Assembly: GCF_023746555.1 (NCBI RefSeq) | Contig: NZ_CP098755.1 | Span: 4,534,001-4,598,000 of the forward strand | DNA length: 64,000 nt | Reading direction: 5' to 3' | Origin: Brevibacillus ruminantium | GTDB lineage: Bacteria; Bacillota; Bacilli; Brevibacillales; Brevibacillaceae | Shown here: positions 7,796 to 15,268 of the stretch, piece by piece | How the letters are laid out: each line of letters begins with the position of its first letter | Position numbering within the stretch: position 1 is the first letter of the stretch | Made by a program: the position numbers and the translations under genes | The notes under the pieces: model-generated | Seen by the model: only the letters and a program-made list of their open reading frames with translations | Database searches by the model: none | Told to the model about the DNA's origin: nothing

Positions 7796-8422
7796 TTACT
7801 TACGTTCAAACCAACCATCTGAAAATAATTCAATTTGTTCCTTCATCCCTTGTAAAACATCGTTCGATGAAATTTTCTCGTAGGGTTGCAGCTTGAAGCT
7901 GTCAGCTAAATCGGGGCTAAGCCAGACATCCTCTGTATGATTATGAACGACAAGGAACAGCCCCCTTCCCCGAAACTCAATGTATCTAATGTCACTCCCT
8001 TTTTCATATTCCTTTTCAAGAGTAACGTATAGCTTCATGAGATCCTTGCCGTCTCCTCCCATCTTGATCGTTTCCTTATCATCCGCGATCAAGATACCAC
8101 TTGCATCACGGCCATCCATCATAAACCACAAGCGTTCTTTTGAACCTTCAAGAATGTCTCCGAGTCCCGATCCTTCATAAGATCGGATATCCACTCCTTC
8201 AGAAAAATAGTAGATCGGTATGGAAAAATCTGAAATTTTCAGATTGTCCAGGTCGGAGGTTTGATTAATCTGATTTTTGTTTTTATGTAATTCCTTTTCA
8301 ATACGAATATAGTCTTTAAGGCCGCTAATCTCTGGTTTATCTGACGCTATACCACTTGCAATGATGCCAGCACTTACCAATACTGTTCCGATAATGACCA
8401 GCAAATATTTACCTCTTTTCAT
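7796..8422 (-). CDS. Hypothetical membrane-anchored extracytoplasmic protein
   Basis: A 208-residue protein. Residues 3-25 form one hydrophobic segment (YLLVIIGTVLVSAGIIASGI) after a short basic start, so it is probably anchored with the bulk outside. The remainder is soluble and acidic, with no cysteine pair or recognised motif. The ATG at 8422 follows AGGAGGTG with 7 bases between. Its codon use is more AT-rich than the neighbours and it borders an IS200/IS605-like relic, so it may have been acquired horizontally. I cannot assign a function. Confidence 0.6.
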   Translation of the reverse strand: MKRGKYLLVIIGTVLVSAGIIASGIASDKPEISGLKDYIRIEKELHKNKNQINQTSDLDNLKISDFSIPIYYFSEGVDIRSYEGSGLGDILEGSKERLWFMMDGRDASGILIADDKETIKMGGDGKDLMKLYVTLEKEYEKGSDIRYIEFRGRGLFLVVHNHTEDVWLSPDLADSFKLQPYEKISSNDVLQGMKEQIELFSDGWFERK

Positions 8423-8454
8423 TTTTGAACACCTCCTGTTCATTTTTAACTTAT

Positions 8455-8808
8455 AGGTCGAGAAGTCTCCACTTCTAAAACCTTACAGCGTTTGGTTGTA
8501 AGTGGGGGATGAATCGACTTTGGACAAGGACAGGCTTTTGCCTGTTCAGTTGTCCGACACTTTGGTAAAATCTACTTATGATGTTCTTTGATAACTGGAT
8601 ATATGGGGTTGCATGGAGAAACAAAATGCGAAAACCAAGCTTATCCTTCCATGCGTAAAATATCCAAGGTAACAAAAGAACTCCGAAACGTCGGACATCT
8701 AGGGTAGGGACTACCCGAAGTAACGCTCGAGGAGACGAAAGGTTACTTTCGTCGTGGATTTGAGAAGCTCCCACTTCAAGGCGTTAGCCTAAGTGGAGAG
8801 TAGTTCAC
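8455..8808 (+). mobile_element. IS200/IS605-like non-autonomous element (no transposase)
   Basis: Two related palindromes bound this 350-bp segment. The left one holds GAGAAGTCTCCACTT (8459-8474) pairing with AAGTGGGGGA (8500-8509), closed by GTCGA/TCGAC. The right one holds GAGAAGCTCCCACTT (8762-8776) pairing with AAGTGGAGAG and ends TAGTTCAC, as right ends of IS200/IS605 elements typically do. No TnpA, TnpB or IscB reading frame fits between them; the interior is a folded RNA. This is the only stretch over 300 bases here without a gene besides the one at 45.3 kb. Exact cleavage points are not fixed; the element could be a relic or a still mobile passenger. Confidence 0.65.
8516..8760 (+). 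ncRNA. Omega-RNA/HEARO-like structured RNA
   Basis: The interior of the element folds with extensive pairing. A hairpin at 8522-8555 has GGACAA/TTGTCC and ACAGGC/GCCTGT around TTTT. Nested stems follow: GTTCTTT (8583)/AAAGAAC (8675), GGATAT (8597)/ATATCC (8660) and GCATGGA (8611)/TCCATGC (8648). GGGTA/TACCC forms a small hairpin at 8702-8715. A pseudoknot pairs AAGTAAC (8718) with GTTACTT (8742) and GACGA (8734) with TCGTC (8749). This matches the style of guide RNAs of IscB/TnpB elements (HEARO class). No nuclease gene is present. The family call is inference; the pairings are direct. Confidence 0.55.
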
Positions 8809-8950
8809 AAAGTAGTAAAATCGTAAACCTGGCCATACCACGTTTGATTTCTATTATACCTATCCTAAGATTTCAATTAATCATATTCTCCAAAAAAACA
8901 AAATTATGTAAATGGTAAATAAGTACCTTTCCGCTTTGCATAATCACACC

Positions 8951-8984
8951 AAAAAAGCCCGGCATGAACCGGGCTTGCTTTTTG
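8951..8984 (-). terminator. Terminator of the proline dehydrogenase gene
   Basis: AAGCCCGG and CCGGGCTT pair around CATGAA, with T-rich flanks on both strands. Confidence 0.88.
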
Positions 8985-9010
8985 CTTTCTCAACCGTATG
9001 GAGCTCTTTC

Positions 9011-9931
9011 CTACTTCGTAAACATCCCTTTCAGCACAAACGCCACGTTGGCCGGACGCTCGGCCAGACGGCGCATGAAGTAGCCGTACCAGTCGTTTCC
9101 GTACGGGACGTAGACGCGCATCTTGTAGCCTTCATTGGCCAGATCGATTTGGGTCTGGGTACGGATGCCGTACAGCATCTGGAATTCAAACTGGGTGCGC
9201 GGAATATTGTACTCCTTCTCCAGCTTCTTCACGTAGTCGATAATCGCATCGTCATGCGTGGCCACGGCTGCATAGTTGCCGTATAAAAGATGCTGCTTGA
9301 TGATTTTCTTGTAGTTCTCGTCCACGTCGGCCTTGTTGGGGAAAGCCACCTCCGGCGATTCCTTGTAGGCACCTTTAACCAGGCGCAGGTTCACCTTCTT
9401 ATCCTTCAGGGCTTCAATATCCCCAACGGTATCGTACAGATAAGCCTGGATGACCGTCCCGACATTGCTGTAGTCCTCCAGCAGCTCGTGCAGGATTTCC
9501 AGCGTAATGTTTTTGTGGGCGTAGTCCTCCATGTCAATGCGGACAAAGATGTTGCCGTGATCGCGGGCAAATTCGAGAATCCGGCGCATGTTGTTTATGC
9601 ACAGCTCGCGGCTGATATCGAGACCGAGACTGGTCATTTTCAAAGACAGGTTGCAGTCCACACCGGACTTGTAGATCGCTTCCAGAGTCTTGATGCAGTA
9701 ATCGGCAGACTCGTTTGCTTCTTCGGTGCTGAACACAAATTCGCCCAGATGGTCCAGCGTGCAAACCAACCCTTTTTCGTTAAGTTCGCGCACCTTGCTG
9801 ATGGCCTCCTCAATCGTTTCACCGGAGACGAAGCGATTGGCCCCGAAGCGCAGACCCCATTTTTTTGCAGCGGCATTCAATGCCTTGTTCTTGGACAGGA
9901 ACAGGAAAAAATCCTTCATCAGTTGTTCCAT
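9011..9931 (-). CDS. Proline dehydrogenase
   Basis: A 306-residue monofunctional FAD-dependent proline dehydrogenase (PutB/FadM type), which oxidises proline to pyrroline-5-carboxylate as the first step of proline catabolism. Family motifs include SLKMTSLGLD, FVRIDMEDY, LRLVKGAYKES and FEFQMLYGIRTQ, and the substrate-binding YGNDWYGYFMRRLAERPANV near the C-terminus. GGAGGAG lies 11 bases before the ATG. A sigma-54 promoter stands about 46 bases upstream and a divergent sigma-54 activator is next door, so expression is probably induced by proline through that activator. The partner P5C dehydrogenase is not in this window. Confidence 0.93.
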   Translation of the reverse strand: MEQLMKDFFLFLSKNKALNAAAKKWGLRFGANRFVSGETIEEAISKVRELNEKGLVCTLDHLGEFVFSTEEANESADYCIKTLEAIYKSGVDCNLSLKMTSLGLDISRELCINNMRRILEFARDHGNIFVRIDMEDYAHKNITLEILHELLEDYSNVGTVIQAYLYDTVGDIEALKDKKVNLRLVKGAYKESPEVAFPNKADVDENYKKIIKQHLLYGNYAAVATHDDAIIDYVKKLEKEYNIPRTQFEFQMLYGIRTQTQIDLANEGYKMRVYVPYGNDWYGYFMRRLAERPANVAFVLKGMFTK

Positions 9932-9976
9932 CGTAAATCGGTCTCCTCCTCAAAAATCCATCTGTGAGATTTTATT

Positions 9977-9993
9977 AGCATAAACCGTGCCAA
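9977..9993 (-). promoter_or_regulatory. Sigma-54 promoter of proline dehydrogenase
   Basis: On the minus strand TTGGCACGGTTTATGCT fits the sigma-54 pattern TGGCAC-N5-TTGC with one mismatch and the exact 10-base gap between GG and GC. It lies 46 bases before the start codon. Confidence 0.8.
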
Positions 9994-10056
9994 CTTCGAC
10001 ATATCGAAAGAAAAACGACAAATTCCGATCCCTTCTGTTCATCGTTTTTACACATA

Positions 10057-10083
10057 TGTACAGAATGTGTGTAGTATTGTACA
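10057..10083. promoter_or_regulatory. Candidate enhancer site (paired TGTACA)
   Basis: Two TGTACA hexamers (10057-10062 and 10078-10083) are separated by 15 bases, 65-90 bases upstream of the -24 element. This is where a sigma-54 activator would bind. An additional TTCGA-N4-TCGAA palindrome lies at 9995-10008. Confidence 0.4.
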
Positions 10084-10139
10084 CTTTTGCTAAAAGGAAA
10101 TGTAATTCTTATCTCATAGTTTGGATCGGAAGTGATATT

Positions 10140-11837
10140 TTGAAACCGTTATTTTCACTCCACGATACGATTGCCTGTTTTGCCGAACCCATCGACCCTG
10201 CTGCTGTCAGTATACGGCCGAATGAAGCGCTGGGTGTGCTCCGGGCCGAAGATCAGGAGGCCAAGGTACTGGTATTGCCTGAAGGCACAACGCTGTCTGA
10301 TGCCGGCAAGTCGATCCAGGCAGCAGCTGCCCAATATCGAGCGTCGATGGACGTGATTACCGTCGATGCCAAGGGCCATGTGACGGGGATCATTGAATCT
10401 CATCGTCTGCTTGCTGCCTATATGGCGATTGCCGCCAACCAGGATATTCTGCTTCAGACCTTGCTGGATACGATGAGTGAAGCGATTACGATTGTGGATA
10501 CTGACAATATCGTGCAGTACTGGAACCCGGCTGCGGAAAAAATCTACGAAATCGAGCGCAGCCAGGTCGTCGGCACGCGTTTGGACGTACATTTTGCCAG
10601 CGAGTCTATCCGTCTTTTAGATGCCTTGAAAAAGGGAGAGTCTGTGTACAGGGTCTACCATATCCCTCGGCCGGATCGCCATGTGCTGATCAATGCCGCG
10701 CCGATTCTACAGGACGATCACATCATCGGCGCGATTTCGATTGAGCAGGATATTACCGAGCTGGTCCGCCTGAACGATGAGTTGGCGCACACGACCGCCC
10801 ATCTGCACAATCTGCAGCAGGAGATGAGTCGCTTCCACCCCGCTGATGATCCGTTTTTTCCGATCAAAGGGCACTCCTCCCAGATCCAGGCAGCCATCCA
10901 GGCGGCACGCAAAGTAGCCCAGACCGATGCCACCGTGCTGATCGACGGGGAGAGCGGCGTGGGAAAAGAGCTGTTCGCCCAAGCCATCCACCAGGCAAGC
11001 AGGCGCCGGGACAAGCCGTTTATCGCGATCAACTGCGGAGCGATTCCCGCGGCCCTGTTCGAGAGCGAGCTGTTTGGCTATCAGGGCGGCGCCTTCACCG
11101 GAGCAGAGAAAAAAGGAAAGCCGGGTAAACTGGAGCTTGCCCATGGCGGCACGCTGTTTCTCGATGAAATCGGGGAGCTGTCCCTGGAGCTGCAGGTAAA
11201 GCTTCTGAGGGCCTTGCAGGAGCGCCAGTTTTACCGCGTAGGCGGTACCGAGCCGATCACCGTCAACACCCGGATTGTCTCCGCGACCAACCGCCATCTG
11301 GAACAGATGGTCAAAGACGGCCTTTTTCGCGAGGATCTGTACTACCGGTTAAACGTCTTTACCCTGGAAATTCCGCCGCTGCGTGAACGGCGCGAGGATA
11401 TTCCCGAGCTGGTGCAAATTTTTCTGCATGAGTACGCGATCGCCCATGAGCATCCGGTACCGCGGATCGCCCCCGAGGTGATGCAGGCTTTGTACGACTA
11501 TCACTGGCCAGGCAATATCAGGCAGCTGCGAAACGTGATCGAACGCCTCTCCATCCTGCAGGAAGGGGGCCTGATCCGATACGAACAGCTTCCGTCCGCC
11601 ATCCGGCAGCAGCAGGAAGAGGCTGGCCCATCTTCCCACCCTGCGTCCACCGAATCGCGCATCCTTACCAGCCATTCCTTTGGCCTATCGGCTGCAAGCA
11701 GCGCACATGCCGAAATCGAGCAGGAGCAGATTCGGGCTGCACTGGAGCGCACCTACGGAAACAAAAAAGCAGCGGCGGCCCTTTTGGGATTTTCACGGGG
11801 AACTTTGTACAATAAAATGAAAAAATATGGAATCTGA
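10140..11837 (+). CDS. Sigma-54-dependent activator with PAS domain
   Basis: A 565-residue bacterial enhancer-binding protein. An N-terminal sensory region (about 1-110) is followed by a PAS domain (about 110-220, with TIVDTDNIVQYWNPAAEKIY). The AAA+ domain has Walker A GESGVGKE near residue 268, the sigma-54 contact loop GAFTGA near 316, and FLDEIGEL. A Fis-type HTH ends the protein (NKKAAAALLGFSRGTLYNKM). I chose TTG at 10140, 6 bases after GGAAGTG; the frame extends to 9987 but overlaps the divergent promoter. It is divergent from proline dehydrogenase, whose promoter is sigma-54 type, so that gene is the likely target and proline the likely signal (inference). Confidence 0.88.
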   Translation: MKPLFSLHDTIACFAEPIDPAAVSIRPNEALGVLRAEDQEAKVLVLPEGTTLSDAGKSIQAAAAQYRASMDVITVDAKGHVTGIIESHRLLAAYMAIAANQDILLQTLLDTMSEAITIVDTDNIVQYWNPAAEKIYEIERSQVVGTRLDVHFASESIRLLDALKKGESVYRVYHIPRPDRHVLINAAPILQDDHIIGAISIEQDITELVRLNDELAHTTAHLHNLQQEMSRFHPADDPFFPIKGHSSQIQAAIQAARKVAQTDATVLIDGESGVGKELFAQAIHQASRRRDKPFIAINCGAIPAALFESELFGYQGGAFTGAEKKGKPGKLELAHGGTLFLDEIGELSLELQVKLLRALQERQFYRVGGTEPITVNTRIVSATNRHLEQMVKDGLFREDLYYRLNVFTLEIPPLRERREDIPELVQIFLHEYAIAHEHPVPRIAPEVMQALYDYHWPGNIRQLRNVIERLSILQEGGLIRYEQLPSAIRQQQEEAGPSSHPASTESRILTSHSFGLSAASSAHAEIEQEQIRAALERTYGNKKAAAALLGFSRGTLYNKMKKYGI

Positions 11838-11852
11838 CGAAGGATGGTGGCC

Positions 11853-12989
11853 ATGCTCCAATTTGATGATGGCTCCTATCAAGTAAGCTGGGGCAGCGAA
11901 TGTATCACACTTTTGCCTAAGGAATATGTCCTCTTCCATTTCCTCTTTCATCATCGGAACCAGGCTTTTCGCCGGGAGGAACTGCTGGATCGTGTCTGGG
12001 GACTGGAAATGCCGACCGATCGCACGGTAGATGATCATGTGTATCGCCTGCGAAAGAAACTGCAAGCTTGGCAGCATTTGCTTGCGATTGACACGGTACG
12101 GGGGTTTGGCTACCGGCTCACCTGGAAAGAAAGCCGGCGGCCCAATCTGCTGGAGGATAATCCCGAGTTTGCTTCCCATGCCAAGCAGCTCTTCCAGACC
12201 TATCATGGACTGGGCATGGGTGCAGCCATGCAGACCCTCTCCGCCAACAAAGACGTCCTTGGCTTTTCCATCGATCCGTTTTACGAGGTGTACCTGCGCT
12301 TTGTTTCAGGTGACTTTGGATGGTTCTTGAAAGCGGAGGATGTCCCATTGGAGGATCGACTCTTTTATCTGGTCCATCTCTACCTTTTGATAGAAGAAGA
12401 TAAGGGAAAAGCCATTGCACTCTGTCAAAAAGTTTTGAGCGAACAGGAGAAGCTCCCGGGATTGTGGGGGGTCGAACTGGAAATCAATCTGATCACCTTG
12501 TATGTAACGGCTGAACGGTGGCAGGAAGCGGCTGTCCAAATGGAAAAGGTGGAAAAGCTGGTTGCCGAGATCCGCTCGCACAGCTATACGCTCACGTACC
12601 TCTTCCAAACTATTTTCTACCTGCTGAGCAAGCGTGAACTCTCCCCTACCCGAGAGAAGCTGGAGGAAGCAAAAAAGCTGCTGGCCGAAAAGCCGATGCA
12701 GCGGGAACAGGGCACGCTCCTTGTGCTGGAGGGGATGCTCTGTTATTTGCAGGGGGACCGCTCTAACGCCAGACGCCTGCTGGACGAAGGAGTCGAGGTG
12801 CTCCAGGAAACGAGATTCGTACCTCACTACCTCTATGCAGTATACAAAATTGAACACTTTTTCCGAAGCTTTTCGGGTGACAGTGTCTGGCAAGCCAAAT
12901 ACCAAAAGGAATGGGCTAGACTCAAGGAGAAATATCAGTTCCTGACTCTTCACAGGCAGCTGGAGAAACGTTTGGGTTTGCAAAGCTGA
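11853..12989 (+). CDS. Winged-helix transcriptional regulator with TPR-like C-domain
   Basis: A 378-residue protein. Residues 1-95 form an OmpR/PhoB-type winged helix, including LPKEYVLFHFLFHHRNQAF and VDDHVYRLRKKL, and ending in VRGFGYRL. No receiver domain precedes it. The remaining 280 residues are helical and repeat-like (EKGKAIALCQKVL, RWQEAAVQMEKVEKL, LLDEGVEVLQE), suggesting a TPR or ligand-sensing part as in SARP/LuxR-type regulators. ATG at 11853 follows AAGGATGG. It starts 15 bases after the sigma-54 activator and precedes an MFS gene with a five-fold 11-bp repeat in its promoter, the probable binding site. Confidence 0.8.
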   Translation: MLQFDDGSYQVSWGSECITLLPKEYVLFHFLFHHRNQAFRREELLDRVWGLEMPTDRTVDDHVYRLRKKLQAWQHLLAIDTVRGFGYRLTWKESRRPNLLEDNPEFASHAKQLFQTYHGLGMGAAMQTLSANKDVLGFSIDPFYEVYLRFVSGDFGWFLKAEDVPLEDRLFYLVHLYLLIEEDKGKAIALCQKVLSEQEKLPGLWGVELEINLITLYVTAERWQEAAVQMEKVEKLVAEIRSHSYTLTYLFQTIFYLLSKRELSPTREKLEEAKKLLAEKPMQREQGTLLVLEGMLCYLQGDRSNARRLLDEGVEVLQETRFVPHYLYAVYKIEHFFRSFSGDSVWQAKYQKEWARLKEKYQFLTLHRQLEKRLGLQS

Positions 12990-13004
12990 TATCTCCATTC
13001 TTAT

Positions 13005-13055
13005 GCTTTGAAGCTGCTCTGAATTTGCTTTGAAACCGCTCTGATACTGCTCTGA
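13005..13055 (+). promoter_or_regulatory. Five 11-bp direct repeats, likely winged-helix operator
   Basis: GCT(T/C)TGA occurs at 13005, 13016, 13027, 13038 and 13049, exactly 11 bases apart. A possible -10 (TATTCT, 13067-13072) starts 12 bases after the last repeat, the arrangement used by SARP/OmpR-type activators. It lies between the winged-helix gene and the MFS gene. Confidence 0.7.
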
Positions 13056-13101
13056 CATTCCCCCCTTATTCTGTTTTCAACGGAAAGAGGGGGATTTTTT
13101 G

Positions 13102-14355
13102 ATGACGCTTTTACAAAATCGGGTATTTGCCAAAATGTTTGCCGCTTACGGCTTATCCACTCTCGGCGACTGGTTTGACTTCATCGCCGTATCCATGCTG
13201 CTTGGTTTTGTGTGGCATGCCGAGCCCATGATGCTTGCCCTGCTGCCGCTCGCCTACGCACTGCCGAGTGTCCTGTTGAGCCAATTCGCCGGAATGGCTG
13301 CAGACCGCAGCAACAAGCTTCGGGTGATGATTCTGACCGACCTGATTCGGGCCGCTTTGACCGTCCTGCTTATCTTTGCCCCAAATGCGTGGTGGCTGCT
13401 TGCCCTGGTGTTTGTTCGTTCTACTGCAGAGATTTTTTATACGCCTGCGCATCAATCCTTGACCAGGCAGGTCGTTCCAGAGGACCAGTTGCTTCAGGCC
13501 GCTTCTTTGAACGGAACCGTCTTTCAATCGGGCAAGCTGATTGGTCCGCTCCTGGGTGGAAGCCTTGCAGCCTTGGCTTCCCCTGCGCTGTGCCTTTTGA
13601 TCAATGCCTTTAGCTTTGTGCTGTCAGCGGTCTGTCTCCTCATGATCGACAAAGGCTCCGTACGCGAAACTGCGTCGGAGCAGCAGCAAGAGACAGCAGC
13701 AGGCCAAGCGGAAAAACAAAGCTGGCTGCAGTCCTGGATGGAGGGCTGGCGTATTCTTTTAAAAAACCGGATCCTGCTGGCCAGCACACTGTTTTCGCTG
13801 CTCGCTTTGGCAGCGATTCAGCTGATCGATGCCCAGTTTGTCACGATTCTTCGCGAAAAGGCGCCTGATCGGCCTGAGCTTTTGGGTTATCTGATCAGTG
13901 CGATCGGGGTCGGTGCTTTGCTGGCTGTGAGCGTGATGTCTCGCTTCAGCGAGATCAACGCTTATGGCTGGGTACTGGGAGGCGGGGTGTTGTTGATCGG
14001 TATCATGGTTTCAGGGGCGGGCCTGTATCAGCCGGGTTCCAGCATACTTTTGCTGCTGGCTGCGGCCTTTCTTGGAGGAATCGGTACAGGGTTGACTACC
14101 GTTTGTTCCAGCTATCTTCGCCAGAAGGAAACACCCAGGGAAGCGATCGGGCGGGTCACTGGCATACTTGATTCACTAAGCAGTTCCATTTTTATTATCG
14201 CCCCGCTGCTGGGGGGACTGTTGGTTCAAACATGGGGTGCCAGCCTGAGCTTTCAATGGATCGGGCTGCTCATCGGTGGAATCGGCGGCAGTGGTATCTT
14301 GCTCCAGAAGCTGATCCGGAGAAGTACGCAAGAAAAAAGACTGCTAGAGATGTGA
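13102..14355 (+). CDS. MFS efflux transporter (MFS_3 / MefA-like)
   Basis: A 417-residue membrane protein with about twelve helices. It has the MFS_3 features of macrolide and siderophore exporters: GDWFDFIAVSMLL at the start, MAADRSNKLRVMILTDLIRA in the loop 2-3 region and VRSTAEIFYTPAHQSLTRQVVP. It probably exports a drug or metabolite with protons; the substrate is unknown. ATG at 13102 follows GAGGGGG, and that site sits in a CCCCCC/GAGGGGG hairpin (13060-13093). Five 11-bp repeats precede the promoter. Its last 12 bases overlap the convergent PilZ gene. Confidence 0.85.
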   Translation: MTLLQNRVFAKMFAAYGLSTLGDWFDFIAVSMLLGFVWHAEPMMLALLPLAYALPSVLLSQFAGMAADRSNKLRVMILTDLIRAALTVLLIFAPNAWWLLALVFVRSTAEIFYTPAHQSLTRQVVPEDQLLQAASLNGTVFQSGKLIGPLLGGSLAALASPALCLLINAFSFVLSAVCLLMIDKGSVRETASEQQQETAAGQAEKQSWLQSWMEGWRILLKNRILLASTLFSLLALAAIQLIDAQFVTILREKAPDRPELLGYLISAIGVGALLAVSVMSRFSEINAYGWVLGGGVLLIGIMVSGAGLYQPGSSILLLLAAAFLGGIGTGLTTVCSSYLRQKETPREAIGRVTGILDSLSSSIFIIAPLLGGLLVQTWGASLSFQWIGLLIGGIGGSGILLQKLIRRSTQEKRLLEM

Positions 14356-14961
14356 ATGGCGGCGTTCCTCCAACTGCCGCTCCAGGATGTATTTGCGCAG
14401 CGTATGGAAATAACGGGACTGTATCCCGACAATCTTGCAGCCGTAATGGTAGGTGTCTTTTTCCATACGCTGGTGGATCACCTGAACCTCCACCTGTATC
14501 GCGCCGTCCGACCGGCCGCGGCCGTAAAGCTCTGTGGACAAAATGAACTTGTTTTCACAGGCAAGCTGCTTCTCAGTTCTAAGCGCCAATCCTCCCAGAC
14601 TCAGATTGGTCAATTGCACGCGCTGGGCATGGAGGGGCAAACGTCCATGAGCGGAAGTCAATTTGCACTGAACCCAGGCGGACAGATTGACATCAAAGCG
14701 AGGATAACGTCGCCGCTGTTCACGGTATTCAACAACGGTTGGGGAGTGGAAAAGAAATACGCGATTTTTTTCTTTGGCCAGCACAACCGCTTCAAAATTA
14801 CTGATCGTCTCGTAATTATCGGTTAACAAACAGGGCAACTGGTCGCCAACCGAGACTTCCAAATCATCCGGGAAGACGACTTCAATCAAGTCGCCCTCTT
14901 CATAGGTGACATTGCCTTCAAACAATTGCTTCCCTTTTTTTATCTGCAAGAAGCTTTCCAT
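14344..14961 (-). CDS. PilZ-domain c-di-GMP-binding protein (YpfA-like)
   Basis: A 205-residue protein with an N-terminal YcgR-type beta domain (about 1-85) and a C-terminal PilZ domain. The c-di-GMP motif RRRYPRF, on the RxxxR pattern, is near residue 85 and the second motif NLSLGGLAL is near 120. In Bacillus the equivalent YpfA/DgrA slows flagellar rotation when c-di-GMP is high. MotAB are encoded at 51-53 kb of the same window, though not adjacent. GGTGGAG lies 7 bases before the ATG. The 3' end overlaps the MFS gene tail by 12 bases. Confidence 0.85.
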   Translation of the reverse strand: MESFLQIKKGKQLFEGNVTYEEGDLIEVVFPDDLEVSVGDQLPCLLTDNYETISNFEAVVLAKEKNRVFLFHSPTVVEYREQRRRYPRFDVNLSAWVQCKLTSAHGRLPLHAQRVQLTNLSLGGLALRTEKQLACENKFILSTELYGRGRSDGAIQVEVQVIHQRMEKDTYHYGCKIVGIQSRYFHTLRKYILERQLEERRHSHL

Positions 14962-15044
14962 CTACAGTCTCCACCACTTCTTGTAAAGATTTGCTGCATT
15001 CTTCCATCCAGACTGAAATCCATCATTTTTCACGTAAAATAAGG

Positions 15045-15050
15045 TATAAT
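15045..15050 (+). promoter_or_regulatory. -10 element TATAAT of the YlaF-type gene
   Basis: A perfect TATAAT lies 35 bases before the start codon. The -35 region is not convincing. Confidence 0.45.
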
Positions 15051-15084
15051 GGGAACATTGACAGATAGGAGGTAACAATAACCG

Positions 15085-15258
15085 ATGAATCGATATCAAT
15101 GTGTTACATTGGCTCTGGCCTTTGGTGTGGCTGCCTGCCTCATCGGAGTCGGTGTCGCGATCGGTGAGCGAAGCTCGCTAGGTGTCATCGGTGGAATCCT
15201 CGGCGCCTGTGCCTTAATGGGGTACGGATTCTCATACAAACGAAAACACATGCGCTAA
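15085..15258 (+). CDS. YlaF/DUF5325-type small membrane protein
   Basis: A 57-residue protein made of two hydrophobic helices (VTLALAFGVAACLIGVGVAI and GVIGGILGACALMGYGFSY) joined by GERSSL and ending in a basic tail KRKHMR. This is the size and pattern of the YlaF family, whose function is unknown. AGGAGG lies 11 bases before the ATG and a TATAAT is found upstream. The convergent ytpB gene ends 10 bases after its stop. Confidence 0.65.
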   Translation: MNRYQCVTLALAFGVAACLIGVGVAIGERSSLGVIGGILGACALMGYGFSYKRKHMR

Positions 15259-15268
15259 ACGGTGGAAT

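Noticed and set aside
8475..8774. A 99-codon minus-strand frame
   Set aside because: It lies exactly under the paired RNA of the IS-like element, lacks a ribosome site and its sequence follows the palindromes.
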